From Strigamia acuminata (taxonomy: Eukaryota > Arthropoda > Chilopoda > Geophilomorpha > Linotaeniidae), in NCBI GenBank assembly GCA_949358305.1, contig OX442314.1, forward strand, positions 2,917,087 to 2,981,086: DNA of 64,000 nt, written 5' to 3'. Made by a program: the position numbers and the translations under genes. Of the stretch, positions 1 to 12,181 are shown in pieces (positions within the stretch are counted from its first letter, which is position 1; each line of letters opens with the position of its first letter). The notes beneath the pieces were generated by a model. It saw only the letters and a list, made by a program, of their open reading frames with translations. It had not been told where the DNA came from and searched no databases.

Positions 1-335
1 AAAATTGATAATTCGGCCGACATTTATCAAAAAAATTTTGAATTTGGTCAAAATTTATTTATTTATTCCAAAAACTGAGTATTTGGTCAAAATTTATTTA
101 TTCCAAAAATTGAGTATTTGGTCAAAATTTATGTATCAAAAAAATTTTGAATTTGGTCAAAATTTATTTATTCCAAAAAGTGAGTATTGGGTCAAAATTT
201 ATTTATTCATTCAAAAAATTGAGAATTTGGTTAAAATTTATTTATTCATTCAAAAAATTGAGAATTTGGTCAAAATTTATTTATTTATTCATTCAAAAAA
301 TTGAGAATTTGGTCAAAATTCGGAGGAAATTTACA
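1..335. repeat. AT-rich minisatellite at the start of each unit
   Basis: Imperfect tandem copies of a roughly 40-bp motif built around TTTGGTCAAAATTTATT and ATTCAAAAAATTGAGAA. The same block starts every unit (3672, 7343, 11014, 14685, 18356, 22016, 25698, 29369, 33040, 36711, 40357). Unit 12 has one motif fewer. Open frames of 80 to 99 codons here come only from the low-complexity sequence. From 336 to about 770 the unit continues as unique AT-rich DNA without a recognisable gene. Confidence 0.9.
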
Positions 336-749
336 AAACAGTTTAAAATTTACAAAAACCGTTTGAAATTTTATCAATGTCATCAAAAATCGCAATTCAT
401 CAAAATCTTATCTCAAACACTCGAAATTGAGCAATAAAATTGAGAATTTGGTCAAAATTAAACAAATTCGGAAAAAATTTGCAAAAACCGTTTGAAATTC
501 GTTCGCAATTCATCCAAAAAATGAAGAATTTGGTCTCAAATTTGAGGAATAATTATTCGAAAATTCAAAGAAATTGAGAATGTGGTCAAATATTACTCAA
601 AAATAATCAAAACAACATTCAAATTCAAATTCAAGTTGGTGTTTATTAACAGTCAATACAACTTAACCGACGGCAGAATTCACTCGTTGTTTCAAACCAA
701 TTCAAAGTACAATCCGATTCGTTCGTTGAAATCACGAAATTCGACAAAA

Positions 750-1168
750 TGGCTCCTCGCCTCGCCTCGCCTCGCCTCGCCTCGCTCGAGCTCTTCACCC
801 GATCAGCTCATATCATGTAATGGCACCATCCTGTGCTCACAACAACCTTAAATACACTACACTATATATACCTAGGTAAATACAGACCTATACTTATATA
901 ATAATATACACTTTTATACCTAACTACAAAAAAGTAGGCTTAACAACAACATGCATTTCAATGGGAATCTGGGAACAAGTAGCGAATATGACGTCGAAAA
1001 TTGCGCTCCATCATCCGAGATCATCACCTCAGCTTTGAGAATAACTAACAGCTAAAATCGTTGAAATTTTCAAATTTTCAAACTCTATCAGCCAATAGGA
1101 CGAACGTTTCTAATTCCAACTTTCCTCTCTCGCCTACAACCGATCGACCGCAAATCAAGAAAATCGCC
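750..1168 (+). promoter_or_regulatory. Probable promoter and 5' leader of the DRC5 gene (repeated in each unit)
   Basis: The stretch upstream of exon 1 holds a CCTCG pentanucleotide run (about 759-785), a TATATATA box at 863-870 and a CRE-like TGACGTC at 989-995. The start codon at 1169 lies in a favourable context (ATCGCCATGG). No transcription start can be fixed from sequence alone, and the box and CRE-like site may be chance. In unit 12 the CCTCG run is one copy shorter, the CRE-like site is lost and a 2.5-kb transposon separates this region from exon 1. Confidence 0.35.
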
Positions 1169-2991
1169 ATGGCTGCAGCACGAACAACGAACGGTATTAG
1201 AAACATTTGGACAAGGCATACGCACCTCAAGGTAAGGAAAACACCGTTTTAGCACTTCTCGAGAGAGATACGAAACCGGTACTGTATATTTTTGCTCAAG
1301 AAAATGGTAAATAAAAAGTTAAATCCTATTTGGCACATTTTGTTTCGATCGGGGCCCCAAAAAATGGCTTTGAAATGACATGTTCGCAACATTTCTAAGC
1401 AAAACAAATGCATTTGCAGGCGGGCAAATGCATTTGCATGGGAAATAAATTTATTTTGAGCTTGGAAAAATGTGTTTTCACGCAAAATGATGCATTTGTA
1501 TGTGAAATAATTTTATTTTGAGCTGAAAAAATGTGTTTTTACGCAAAACAAAGCATTTGCATGGAAAATAATTTTATTTTGAGTTGAAAAAATAGTGTTT
1601 TCACGCAAAACAATGCATTTGTATGGGAAATAATTTTATTTTGAGCCGAAAAAAATGTGTTTTTATGCAAAACAGTGCATTTGTATGGGAAATAATTTTA
1701 TTTTGGGCCAAAAAAAATGTGTTTTTATGCAAAACAATGCATTTTCAGACAATTTCAAAATTAAAAAGTTGAAGAAATTTAAATCTTGTATTTGCATTTA
1801 GGAAGCCAGAGCCTGCGTCGCCTGACTCCGTACGAGAAACACTTTTTAGCCAAACGCCTCCCGTTGAACTTCCCCATCACCACCGCCATCAGGTTCGTGA
1901 CGGACGACATCTACTGGCAAAAACGATGCCTCAACCTGTGGGAGATCTGCGACTTGACGCGCTACTACGGCTCCTGGAAAGTGATGTGTCTGCAACGCAC
2001 CATCGAGCAGCTCATCGAGGAATACGTGCCGGACGGCGCCGAGGAACAGCTCAAACAGCTCAAATCGCTCATCGTGGCCGCCAACAAATTCATCAAACGC
2101 CTCACCGTCGGCCACCTCAACGCCGTGTCCACCATCGACGAAGCCAAGCGATTGACGCAGGAAGAATACCGGCTGAGCTTCGAGTCCATCTTGGCCAACC
2201 TGCCGCACTTGGAGGAGCTCAGCGTGACGTATTGCCCGAACAAATGCGGCCAGGACTTCGACTGGTTCATGTCGCGACTCACGTACGACGAGGTCAAGTC
2301 GCTGAGCGCCGCCATCATGCCGTGCTACAACCTGCGCGTGTTTGAGCTGCACAAGAGCGAGCTGGACTGCGTCAAGATCAATTTGCTCATCCAGGGCTTG
2401 ATGCATTTGCCGGCGCTCGAGTCGTTGCTGCTGCCGCACAACTTGATCGGCGACAAGGGCGCCTTTTGCATCGCCAAACTGCTCTCGTCGTCGCCGAAGC
2501 TCGCCCGCTTGAACCTCACGAACAATCAGATCGGGCCGGTCGGCGCCGAGGCGATCGCGTTTGTGCTCACAAAGAATAACTCGTTGAAGGAACTCGGGCT
2601 GCGACTGAATACGCTGCAGGAGAAGGGCTGCACGGCCCTGCTGCGCGCCATGGCCGTGAACAAGGGGCTGCAGAAGCTGAATTTGGCGTCGAACCAGATG
2701 GGGGAGAAGTCGGCCGAGATTGGCGGCCAAATACTCCGGTTTAATCGCACGCTCACGGAACTGGATTTCTCCTGCAATCTCGATATAGGAATGGTAATTG
2801 ATTAATTTAAAAATTTAAAAATTATTAAATGTTTTTTTAACATTTCCAAGGTGGGTGGTGTGGACATTTTCGAAGGACTCGAGAAGAACAGCACGCTCGT
2901 CGAGATGGATTTGCGCTGGTGCAATTGCGGCCGCGAAACTGAATATTACGTTGATCAGCTTTTGAAGAACAACCGCAATAAATGTCATTGA
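1169..2991 (+). CDS. Tcte1: DRC5/TCTE1-like leucine-rich-repeat axonemal protein, copy 1
   Basis: Predicted subunit of the nexin-dynein regulatory complex, which links outer doublets and controls dynein in cilia and sperm flagella. Exons are 1169-1231, 1810-2793 and 2851-2991; introns are 578 and 57 bp; the product is 395 residues. The second intron fits cleanly (ATG|GTAATT, then TTCCAAG|GTGGG) and extends the last LRR in frame. Residues 22 to about 140 resemble the DRC5 N-terminal region, including a YGSWK motif at the position of family GGSWK. From about residue 224, roughly five ribonuclease-inhibitor-type LRRs follow (LxxLxLxxNxIGxxGAxxIA). The C-terminal exon matches the family's end (EMDLRWCNCG, then ETEYYVDQLL). 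The protein is about 100 residues shorter than vertebrate TCTE1, mainly at the N-terminus. The exon 1 to exon 2 junction is the weak point: the very strong donor AAG|GTAAGG keeps frame only with the acceptor GCCAG at 1809, not with the better-looking TTTAG at 1801. Exon 2 is GC-rich in AT-rich surroundings. Confidence 0.82.
1429..1748. repeat. 62-bp minisatellite inside intron 1
   Basis: Five tandem units of 61-62 bp start at 1429, 1491, 1552, 1614 and 1676. Each runs TGCATTTGTATGGGAAATAA, then TTTTATTTTGAG, then AAAAATGTGTTTT, then CGCAAAACAA. A final partial unit ends in TGCATTTTCAG, a potential 3' splice site that is out of frame with exon 2. The block recurs in every unit. Unit 12 has a diverged, shorter version at about 44287-44530. 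Confidence 0.9.
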
Positions 2992-3013
2992 AAAAAAAAA
3001 ACACAAAGAAAGA

Positions 3014-3019
3014 AATAAA
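3014..3019 (+). terminator. Polyadenylation signal AATAAA of the DRC5 gene
   Basis: AATAAA lies 23 bp after the stop codon, just past an A-rich run, and recurs at the same place in all units. Unit 12 has a diverged equivalent near 52258. Confidence 0.6.
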
Positions 3020-3149
3020 GAAAAATCAAAATTTGTCTCTCCAATTTTTCTGTGCATTTATTTGTTTCGTTTTTAGGCCAAAAAATTCACTTTAAGGCCA
3101 AAAAAACTCACTTTTAGGCAAAAAAAAACCTCACAAAAAATAAATTTTT

Positions 3150-3255
3150 AGACAAGTCTGAAAATGTATTTTTTTTTGTCTGAAAATCCATTTTTTTTTG
3201 TCTGAAAATGCATTTTTTTGTTGTCTGAAAATGCATTTTTTTTGTCTGAAAATGA
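3150..3255. repeat. TGTCTGAAAATGCATTTTTTT minisatellite
   Basis: Four to five copies of a 21-23-bp motif (GTCTGAAAATGCATTTTTTT). It is present downstream of every gene copy and is the most length-variable part of the unit; units 6 and 11 differ here. Confidence 0.85.
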
Positions 3256-3326
3256 TTGTGCAATCACATTCTTACAATCAAAAATGCGTTTTGTAACAAA
3301 CGTTACGTTACGTCACGTCACTTCAC

Positions 3327-3573
3327 GGGCACGTTAGTTTAAGGGCACATTAGGTTAAGGGCACATTAGGTTAGGTTAAGGCCCGTTAGGTTAAGGGCAC
3401 ATTAGGTTAGGTCAAGGCACGTTAGGTTAAGGGCACGTTAGGTTAGGTTAAGGCACGTTAGGTTAGGTTAAGGCACGTTAGGTTAGGTTAAGGCACGTTA
3501 GGTTAAGGGCACATTGGGTTAGGTTAAGGCACGTTAGGTTAGGTTAAGGCACGTTAGGTTAAGGGCACATTAG
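3327..3573. repeat. Interstitial TTAGG-like (telomere-type) repeat block
   Basis: About 245 bp built from TTAGG and TTAAGG words in the register GTTAGGTTAGGTTAAGGCAC and GGTTAAGGGCACATTA. The block recurs at about 6998, 10669, 14340, 18011, 21671, 25353, 29024, 32695, 36366 and 40036-40259, where it is shorter. TTAGG is the ancestral arthropod telomere repeat. Here the motif is degenerate and embedded between genes, so this is interstitial and not a chromosome end. Confidence 0.85.
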
Positions 3574-3599
3574 ATTACGATTTTGTTCAAAAAGTCAAA

Positions 3600-3692
3600 A
3601 TTTATCAAAAAAATTGATAATTTGGCCGACATTTATCAAAAAAATTGATAATTCGGCCGACATTTATCAAAAAAATTGATAATTCGGCCGAC
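3600..3692. repeat. 31-bp repeat ATTTATCAAAAAAATTGATA...CGGCCGAC
   Basis: Three perfect-length 31-bp copies start at 3600, 3631 and 3662. Each contains the inverted pair TTATCAA/TTGATAA and a CGGCCG core. They span every unit junction and run straight into the AT-rich minisatellite of the next unit. Confidence 0.9.
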
Positions 3693-4839
3693 ATTTATCA
3701 AAAAAATTTTGAATTTGGTCAAAATTTATTTATTTATTCCAAAAACTGAGTATTTGGTCAAAATTTATTTATTCCAAAAATTGAGTATTTGGTCAAAATT
3801 TATGTATCAAAAAAATTTTGAATTTGGTCAAAATTTATTTATTCCAAAAAGTGAGTATTGGGTCAAAATTTATTTATTCATTCAAAAAATTGAGAATTTG
3901 GTTAAAATTTATTTATTCATTCAAAAAATTGAGAATTTGGTCAAAATTTATTTATTTATTCATTCAAAAAATTGAGAATTTGGTCAAAATTCGGAGGAAA
4001 TTTACAAAACAGTTTAAAATTTACAAAAACCGTTTGAAATTTTATCAATGTCATCAAAAATCGCAATTCATCAAAATCTTATCTCAAACACTCGAAATTG
4101 AGCAATAAAATTGAGAATTTGGTCAAAATTAAACAAATTCGGAAAAAATTTGCAAAAACCGTTTGAAATTCGTTCGCAATTCATCCAAAAAATGAAGAAT
4201 TTGGTCTCAAATTTGAGGAATAATTATTCGAAAATTCAAAGAAATTGAGAATGTGGTCAAATATTACTCAAAAATAATCAAAACAACATTCAAATTCAAA
4301 TTCAAGTTGGTGTTTATTAACAGTCAATACAACTTAACCGACGGCAGAATTCACTCGTTGTTTCAAACCAATTCAAAGTACAATCCGATTCGTTCGTTGA
4401 AATCACGAAATTCGACAAAATGGCTCCTCGCCTCGCCTCGCCTCGCCTCGCCTCGCTCGAGCTCTTCACCCGATCAGCTCATATCATGTAATGGCACCAT
4501 CCTGTGCTCACAACAACCTTAAATACACTACACTATATATACCTAGGTAAATACAGACCTATACTTATGTAATAATATACACTTTTATACCTAACTACAA
4601 AAAAGTAGGCTTAACAACAACATGCATTTCAATGGGAATCTGGGAACAAGTAGCGAATATGACGTCGAAAATTGCGCTCCATCATCCGAGATCATCACCT
4701 CAGCTTTGAGAATAACTAACAGCTAAAATCGTTGAAATTTTCAAATTTTCAAACTCTATCAGCCAATAGGACGAACGTTTCTAATTCCAACTTTCCTCTC
4801 TCGCCTACAACCGATCGACCGCAAATCAAGAAAATCGCC

Positions 4840-6662
4840 ATGGCTGCAGCACGAACAACGAACGGTATTAGAAACATTTGGACAAGGCATACGCACCTCA
4901 AGGTAAGGAAAACACCGTTTTAGCACTTCTCGAGAGAGATACGAAACCGGTACTGTATATTTTTGCTCAAGAAAATGGTAAATAAAAAGTTAAATCCTAT
5001 TTGGCACATTTTGTTTCGATCGGGGCCCCAAAAAATGGCTTTGAAATGACATGTTCGCAACATTTCTAAGCAAAACAAATGCATTTGCAGGCGGGCAAAT
5101 GCATTTGCATGGGAAATAAATTTATTTTGAGCTTGGAAAAATGTGTTTTCACGCAAAATGATGCATTTGTATGTGAAATAATTTTATTTTGAGCTGAAAA
5201 AATGTGTTTTTACGCAAAACAAAGCATTTGCATGGAAAATAATTTTATTTTGAGTTGAAAAAATAGTGTTTTCACGCAAAACAATGCATTTGTATGGGAA
5301 ATAATTTTATTTTGAGCCGAAAAAAATGTGTTTTTATGCAAAACAGTGCATTTGTATGGGAAATAATTTTATTTTGGGCCAAAAAAAATGTGTTTTTATG
5401 CAAAACAATGCATTTTCAGACAATTTCAAAATTAAAAAGTTGAAGAAATTTAAATCTTGTATTTGCATTTAGGAAGCCAGAGCCTGCGTCGCCTGACTCC
5501 GTACGAGAAACACTTTTTAGCCAAACGCCTCCCGTTGAACTTCCCCATCACCACCGCCATCAGGTTCGTGACGGACGACATCTACTGGCAAAAACGATGC
5601 CTCAACCTGTGGGAGATCTGCGACCTGACGCGCTACTACGGCTCCTGGAAAGTGATGTGTCTGCAACGCACCATCGAGCAGCTCATCGAGGAATACGTGT
5701 CGGACGGCGCCGAGGAACAGCTCAAACAGCTCAAATCGCTCATCGTGGCCGCCAACAAATTCATCAAACGCCTCACCGTCGGCCACCTCAACGCCGTGTC
5801 CACCATCGACGAAGCCAAGCGATTGACGCAGGAAGAATACCGGCTGAGCTTCGAGTCCATCTTGGCCAACCTGCCGCACTTGGAGGAGCTCAGCGTGACG
5901 TATTGCCCGAACAAATGCGGCCAGGACTTCGACTGGTTCATGTCGCGACTCACGTACGACGAGGTCAAGTCGCTGAGCGCCGCCATCATGCCGTGCTACA
6001 ACCTGCGCGTGTTTGAGCTGCACAAGAGCGAGCTGGACTGCGTCAAGATCAATTTGCTCATCCAGGGCTTGATGCATTTGCCGGCGCTCGAGTCGTTGCT
6101 GCTGCCGCACAACTTGATCGGCGACAAGGGCGCCTTTTGCATCGCCAAACTGCTCTCGTCGTCGCCGAAGCTCGCCCGCTTGAACCTCACGAACAATCAG
6201 ATCGGGCCGGTCGGCGCCGAGGCGATCGCGTTTGTGCTCACAAAGAATAACTCGTTGAAGGAACTCGGGCTGCGACTGAATACGCTGCAGGAGAAGGGCT
6301 GCACGGCCCTGCTGCGCGCCATGGCCGTGAACAAGGGGCTGCAGAAGCTGAATTTGGCGTCGAACCAGATGGGGGAGAAGTCGGCCGAGATTGGCGGCCA
6401 AATACTCCGGTTTAATCGCACGCTCACGGAACTGGATTTCTCCTGCAATCTCGATATAGGAATGGTAATTGATTAATTTAAAAATTTAAAAATTATTAAA
6501 TGTTTTTTTAACATTTCCAAGGTGGGTGGTGTGGACATTTTCGAAGGACTCGAGAAGAACAGCACGCTCGTCGAGATGGATTTGCGCTGGTGCAATTGCG
6601 GCCGCGAAACTGAATATTACGTTGATCAGCTTTTGAAGAACAACCGCAATAAATGTCATTGA
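4840..6662 (+). CDS. Tcte1: DRC5/TCTE1-like protein, copy 2
   Basis: Exons 4840-4902, 5481-6464 and 6522-6662. It differs from copy 1 by Pro95 to Ser and a silent change in the adjacent Leu codon of the DLTR stretch. Both variants are shared with copy 3 only, so units 2 and 3 look like a recent pairwise duplication. Confidence 0.82.
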
Positions 6663-8510
6663 AAAAAAAAAACACAAAGAAAGAAATAAAGAAAAATCAA
6701 AATTTGTCTCTCCAATTTTTCTGTGCATTTATTTGTTTCGTTTTTAGGCCAAAAAATTCACTTTAAGGCCAAAAAAACTCACTTTTAGGCAAAAAAAAAC
6801 CTCACAAAAAATAAATTTTTAGACAAGTCTGAAAATGTATTTTTTTTTGTCTGAAAATCCATTTTTTTTTGTCTGAAAATGCATTTTTTTGTTGTCTGAA
6901 AATGCATTTTTTTTGTCTGAAAATGATTGTGCAATCACATTCTTACAATCAAAAATGCGTTTTGTAACAAACGTTACGTTACGTCACGTCACTTCACGGG
7001 CACGTTAGTTTAAGGGCACATTAGGTTAAGGGCACATTAGGTTAGGTTAAGGCCCGTTAGGTTAAGGGCACATTAGGTTAGGTCAAGGCACGTTAGGTTA
7101 AGGGCACGTTAGGTTAGGTTAAGGCACGTTAGGTTAGGTTAAGGCACGTTAGGTTAGGTTAAGGCACGTTAGGTTAAGGGCACATTGGGTTAGGTTAAGG
7201 CACGTTAGGTTAGGTTAAGGCACGTTAGGTTAAGGGCACATTAGATTACGATTTTGTTCAAAAAGTCAAAATTTATCAAAAAAATTGATAATTTGGCCGA
7301 CATTTATCAAAAAAATTGATAATTCGGCCGACATTTATCAAAAAAATTGATAATTCGGCCGACATTTATCAAAAAAATTTTGAATTTGGTCAAAATTTAT
7401 TTATTTATTCCAAAAACTGAGTATTTGGTCAAAATTTATTTATTCCAAAAATTGAGTATTTGGTCAAAATTTATGTATCAAAAAAATTTTGAATTTGGTC
7501 AAAATTTATTTATTCCAAAAAGTGAGTATTGGGTCAAAATTTATTTATTCATTCAAAAAATTGAGAATTTGGTTAAAATTTATTTATTCATTCAAAAAAT
7601 TGAGAATTTGGTCAAAATTTATTTATTTATTCATTCAAAAAATTGAGAATTTGGTCAAAATTCGGAGGAAATTTACAAAACAGTTTAAAATTTACAAAAA
7701 CCGTTTGAAATTTTATCAATGTCATCAAAAATCGCAATTCATCAAAATCTTATCTCAAACACTCGAAATTGAGCAATAAAATTGAGAATTTGGTCAAAAT
7801 TAAACAAATTCGGAAAAAATTTGCAAAAACCGTTTGAAATTCGTTCGCAATTCATCCAAAAAATGAAGAATTTGGTCTCAAATTTGAGGAATAATTATTC
7901 GAAAATTCAAAGAAATTGAGAATGTGGTCAAATATTACTCAAAAATAATCAAAACAACATTCAAATTCAAATTCAAGTTGGTGTTTATTAACAGTCAATA
8001 CAACTTAACCGACGGCAGAATTCACTCGTTGTTTCAAACCAATTCAAAGTACAATCCGATTCGTTCGTTGAAATCACGAAATTCGACAAAATGGCTCCTC
8101 GCCTCGCCTCGCCTCGCCTCGCCTCGCTCGAGCTCTTCACCCGATCAGCTCATATCATGTAATGGCACCATCCTGTGCTCACAACAACCTTAAATACACT
8201 ACACTATATATACCTAGGTAAATACAGACCTATACTTATGTAATAATATACACTTTTATACCTAACTACAAAAAAGTAGGCTTAACAACAACATGCATTT
8301 CAATGGGAATCTGGGAACAAGTAGCGAATATGACGTCGAAAATTGCGCTCCATCATCCGAGATCATCACCTCAGCTTTGAGAATAACTAACAGCTAAAAT
8401 CGTTGAAATTTTCAAATTTTCAAACTCTATCAGCCAATAGGACGAACGTTTCTAATTCCAACTTTCCTCTCTCGCCTACAACCGATCGACCGCAAATCAA
8501 GAAAATCGCC

Positions 8511-10333
8511 ATGGCTGCAGCACGAACAACGAACGGTATTAGAAACATTTGGACAAGGCATACGCACCTCAAGGTAAGGAAAACACCGTTTTAGCACTTC
8601 TCGAGAGAGATACGAAACCGGTACTGTATATTTTTGCTCAAGAAAATGGTAAATAAAAAGTTAAATCCTATTTGGCACATTTTGTTTCGATCGGGGCCCC
8701 AAAAAATGGCTTTGAAATGACATGTTCGCAACATTTCTAAGCAAAACAAATGCATTTGCAGGCGGGCAAATGCATTTGCATGGGAAATAAATTTATTTTG
8801 AGCTTGGAAAAATGTGTTTTCACGCAAAATGATGCATTTGTATGTGAAATAATTTTATTTTGAGCTGAAAAAATGTGTTTTTACGCAAAACAAAGCATTT
8901 GCATGGAAAATAATTTTATTTTGAGTTGAAAAAATAGTGTTTTCACGCAAAACAATGCATTTGTATGGGAAATAATTTTATTTTGAGCCGAAAAAAATGT
9001 GTTTTTATGCAAAACAGTGCATTTGTATGGGAAATAATTTTATTTTGGGCCAAAAAAAATGTGTTTTTATGCAAAACAATGCATTTTCAGACAATTTCAA
9101 AATTAAAAAGTTGAAGAAATTTAAATCTTGTATTTGCATTTAGGAAGCCAGAGCCTGCGTCGCCTGACTCCGTACGAGAAACACTTTTTAGCCAAACGCC
9201 TCCCGTTGAACTTCCCCATCACCACCGCCATCAGGTTCGTGACGGACGACATCTACTGGCAAAAACGATGCCTCAACCTGTGGGAGATCTGCGACCTGAC
9301 GCGCTACTACGGCTCCTGGAAAGTGATGTGTCTGCAACGCACCATCGAGCAGCTCATCGAGGAATACGTGTCGGACGGCGCCGAGGAACAGCTCAAACAG
9401 CTCAAATCGCTCATCGTGGCCGCCAACAAATTCATCAAACGCCTCACCGTCGGCCACCTCAACGCCGTGTCCACCATCGACGAAGCCAAGCGATTGACGC
9501 AGGAAGAATACCGGCTGAGCTTCGAGTCCATCTTGGCCAACCTGCCGCACTTGGAGGAGCTCAGCGTGACGTATTGCCCGAACAAATGCGGCCAGGACTT
9601 CGACTGGTTCATGTCGCGACTCACGTACGACGAGGTCAAGTCGCTGAGCGCCGCCATCATGCCGTGCTACAACCTGCGCGTGTTTGAGCTGCACAAGAGC
9701 GAGCTGGACTGCGTCAAGATCAATTTGCTCATCCAGGGCTTGATGCATTTGCCGGCGCTCGAGTCGTTGCTGCTGCCGCACAACTTGATCGGCGACAAGG
9801 GCGCCTTTTGCATCGCCAAACTGCTCTCGTCGTCGCCGAAGCTCGCCCGCTTGAACCTCACGAACAATCAGATCGGGCCGGTCGGCGCCGAGGCGATCGC
9901 GTTTGTGCTCACAAAGAATAACTCGTTGAAGGAACTCGGGCTGCGACTGAATACGCTGCAGGAGAAGGGCTGCACGGCCCTGCTGCGCGCCATGGCCGTG
10001 AACAAGGGGCTGCAGAAGCTGAATTTGGCGTCGAACCAGATGGGGGAGAAGTCGGCCGAGATTGGCGGCCAAATACTCCGGTTTAATCGCACGCTCACGG
10101 AACTGGATTTCTCCTGCAATCTCGATATAGGAATGGTAATTGATTAATTTAAAAATTTAAAAATTATTAAATGTTTTTTTAACATTTCCAAGGTGGGTGG
10201 TGTGGACATTTTCGAAGGACTCGAGAAGAACAGCACGCTCGTCGAGATGGATTTGCGCTGGTGCAATTGCGGCCGCGAAACTGAATATTACGTTGATCAG
10301 CTTTTGAAGAACAACCGCAATAAATGTCATTGA
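8511..10333 (+). CDS. Tcte1: DRC5/TCTE1-like protein, copy 3
   Basis: Exons 8511-8573, 9152-10135 and 10193-10333. The predicted protein is identical to copy 2, with Ser95. The frame is intact. Confidence 0.82.
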
Positions 10334-12181
10334 AAAAAAAAAACACAAAGAAAGAAATAAAGAAAAATCAAAATTTGTCTCTCCAATTTTTCTGTGCATT
10401 TATTTGTTTCGTTTTTAGGCCAAAAAATTCACTTTAAGGCCAAAAAAACTCACTTTTAGGCAAAAAAAAACCTCACAAAAAATAAATTTTTAGACAAGTC
10501 TGAAAATGTATTTTTTTTTGTCTGAAAATCCATTTTTTTTTGTCTGAAAATGCATTTTTTTGTTGTCTGAAAATGCATTTTTTTTGTCTGAAAATGATTG
10601 TGCAATCACATTCTTACAATCAAAAATGCGTTTTGTAACAAACGTTACGTTACGTCACGTCACTTCACGGGCACGTTAGTTTAAGGGCACATTAGGTTAA
10701 GGGCACATTAGGTTAGGTTAAGGCCCGTTAGGTTAAGGGCACATTAGGTTAGGTCAAGGCACGTTAGGTTAAGGGCACGTTAGGTTAGGTTAAGGCACGT
10801 TAGGTTAGGTTAAGGCACGTTAGGTTAGGTTAAGGCACGTTAGGTTAAGGGCACATTGGGTTAGGTTAAGGCACGTTAGGTTAGGTTAAGGCACGTTAGG
10901 TTAAGGGCACATTAGATTACGATTTTGTTCAAAAAGTCAAAATTTATCAAAAAAATTGATAATTTGGCCGACATTTATCAAAAAAATTGATAATTCGGCC
11001 GACATTTATCAAAAAAATTGATAATTCGGCCGACATTTATCAAAAAAATTTTGAATTTGGTCAAAATTTATTTATTTATTCCAAAAACTGAGTATTTGGT
11101 CAAAATTTATTTATTCCAAAAATTGAGTATTTGGTCAAAATTTATGTATCAAAAAAATTTTGAATTTGGTCAAAATTTATTTATTCCAAAAAGTGAGTAT
11201 TGGGTCAAAATTTATTTATTCATTCAAAAAATTGAGAATTTGGTTAAAATTTATTTATTCATTCAAAAAATTGAGAATTTGGTCAAAATTTATTTATTTA
11301 TTCATTCAAAAAATTGAGAATTTGGTCAAAATTCGGAGGAAATTTACAAAACAGTTTAAAATTTACAAAAACCGTTTGAAATTTTATCAATGTCATCAAA
11401 AATCGCAATTCATCAAAATCTTATCTCAAACACTCGAAATTGAGCAATAAAATTGAGAATTTGGTCAAAATTAAACAAATTCGGAAAAAATTTGCAAAAA
11501 CCGTTTGAAATTCGTTCGCAATTCATCCAAAAAATGAAGAATTTGGTCTCAAATTTGAGGAATAATTATTCGAAAATTCAAAGAAATTGAGAATGTGGTC
11601 AAATATTACTCAAAAATAATCAAAACAACATTCAAATTCAAATTCAAGTTGGTGTTTATTAACAGTCAATACAACTTAACCGACGGCAGAATTCACTCGT
11701 TGTTTCAAACCAATTCAAAGTACAATCCGATTCGTTCGTTGAAATCACGAAATTCGACAAAATGGCTCCTCGCCTCGCCTCGCCTCGCCTCGCCTCGCTC
11801 GAGCTCTTCACCCGATCAGCTCATATCATGTAATGGCACCATCCTGTGCTCACAACAACCTTAAATACACTACACTATATATACCTAGGTAAATACAGAC
11901 CTATACTTATGTAATAATATACACTTTTATACCTAACTACAAAAAAGTAGGCTTAACAACAACATGCATTTCAATGGGAATCTGGGAACAAGTAGCGAAT
12001 ATGACGTCGAAAATTGCGCTCCATCATCCGAGATCATCACCTCAGCTTTGAGAATAACTAACAGCTAAAATCGTTGAAATTTTCAAATTTTCAAACTCTA
12101 TCAGCCAATAGGACGAACGTTTCTAATTCCAACTTTCCTCTCTCGCCTACAACCGATCGACCGCAAATCAAGAAAATCGCC

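Noticed and set aside
5-437. Overlapping 96-99-codon frames at the start of each unit (repeated LVKIYLF words)
   Set aside because: They lie entirely in an AT-rich minisatellite, show only its periodicity and start or end with repeat number.
1249-1485. 78-codon minus-strand frame in intron 1
   Set aside because: It lies in intron and minisatellite sequence and has no recognisable domain.
1846-2730. 294-codon antisense frame and several shorter frames over exon 2 in each unit
   Set aside because: They mirror the GC-rich DRC5 coding exon. The sense frame has LRR motifs and splice sites; the antisense ones have no domain.
3327-3573. Chromosome end or telomere
   Set aside because: The TTAGG-like motif is degenerate, interleaved with GCAC spacers and followed by more genes on both sides.
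3676-3975. CRISPR-like spacing of short direct repeats
   Set aside because: The repeats are contiguous minisatellites without unique spacers in a eukaryotic genome; no cas genes.
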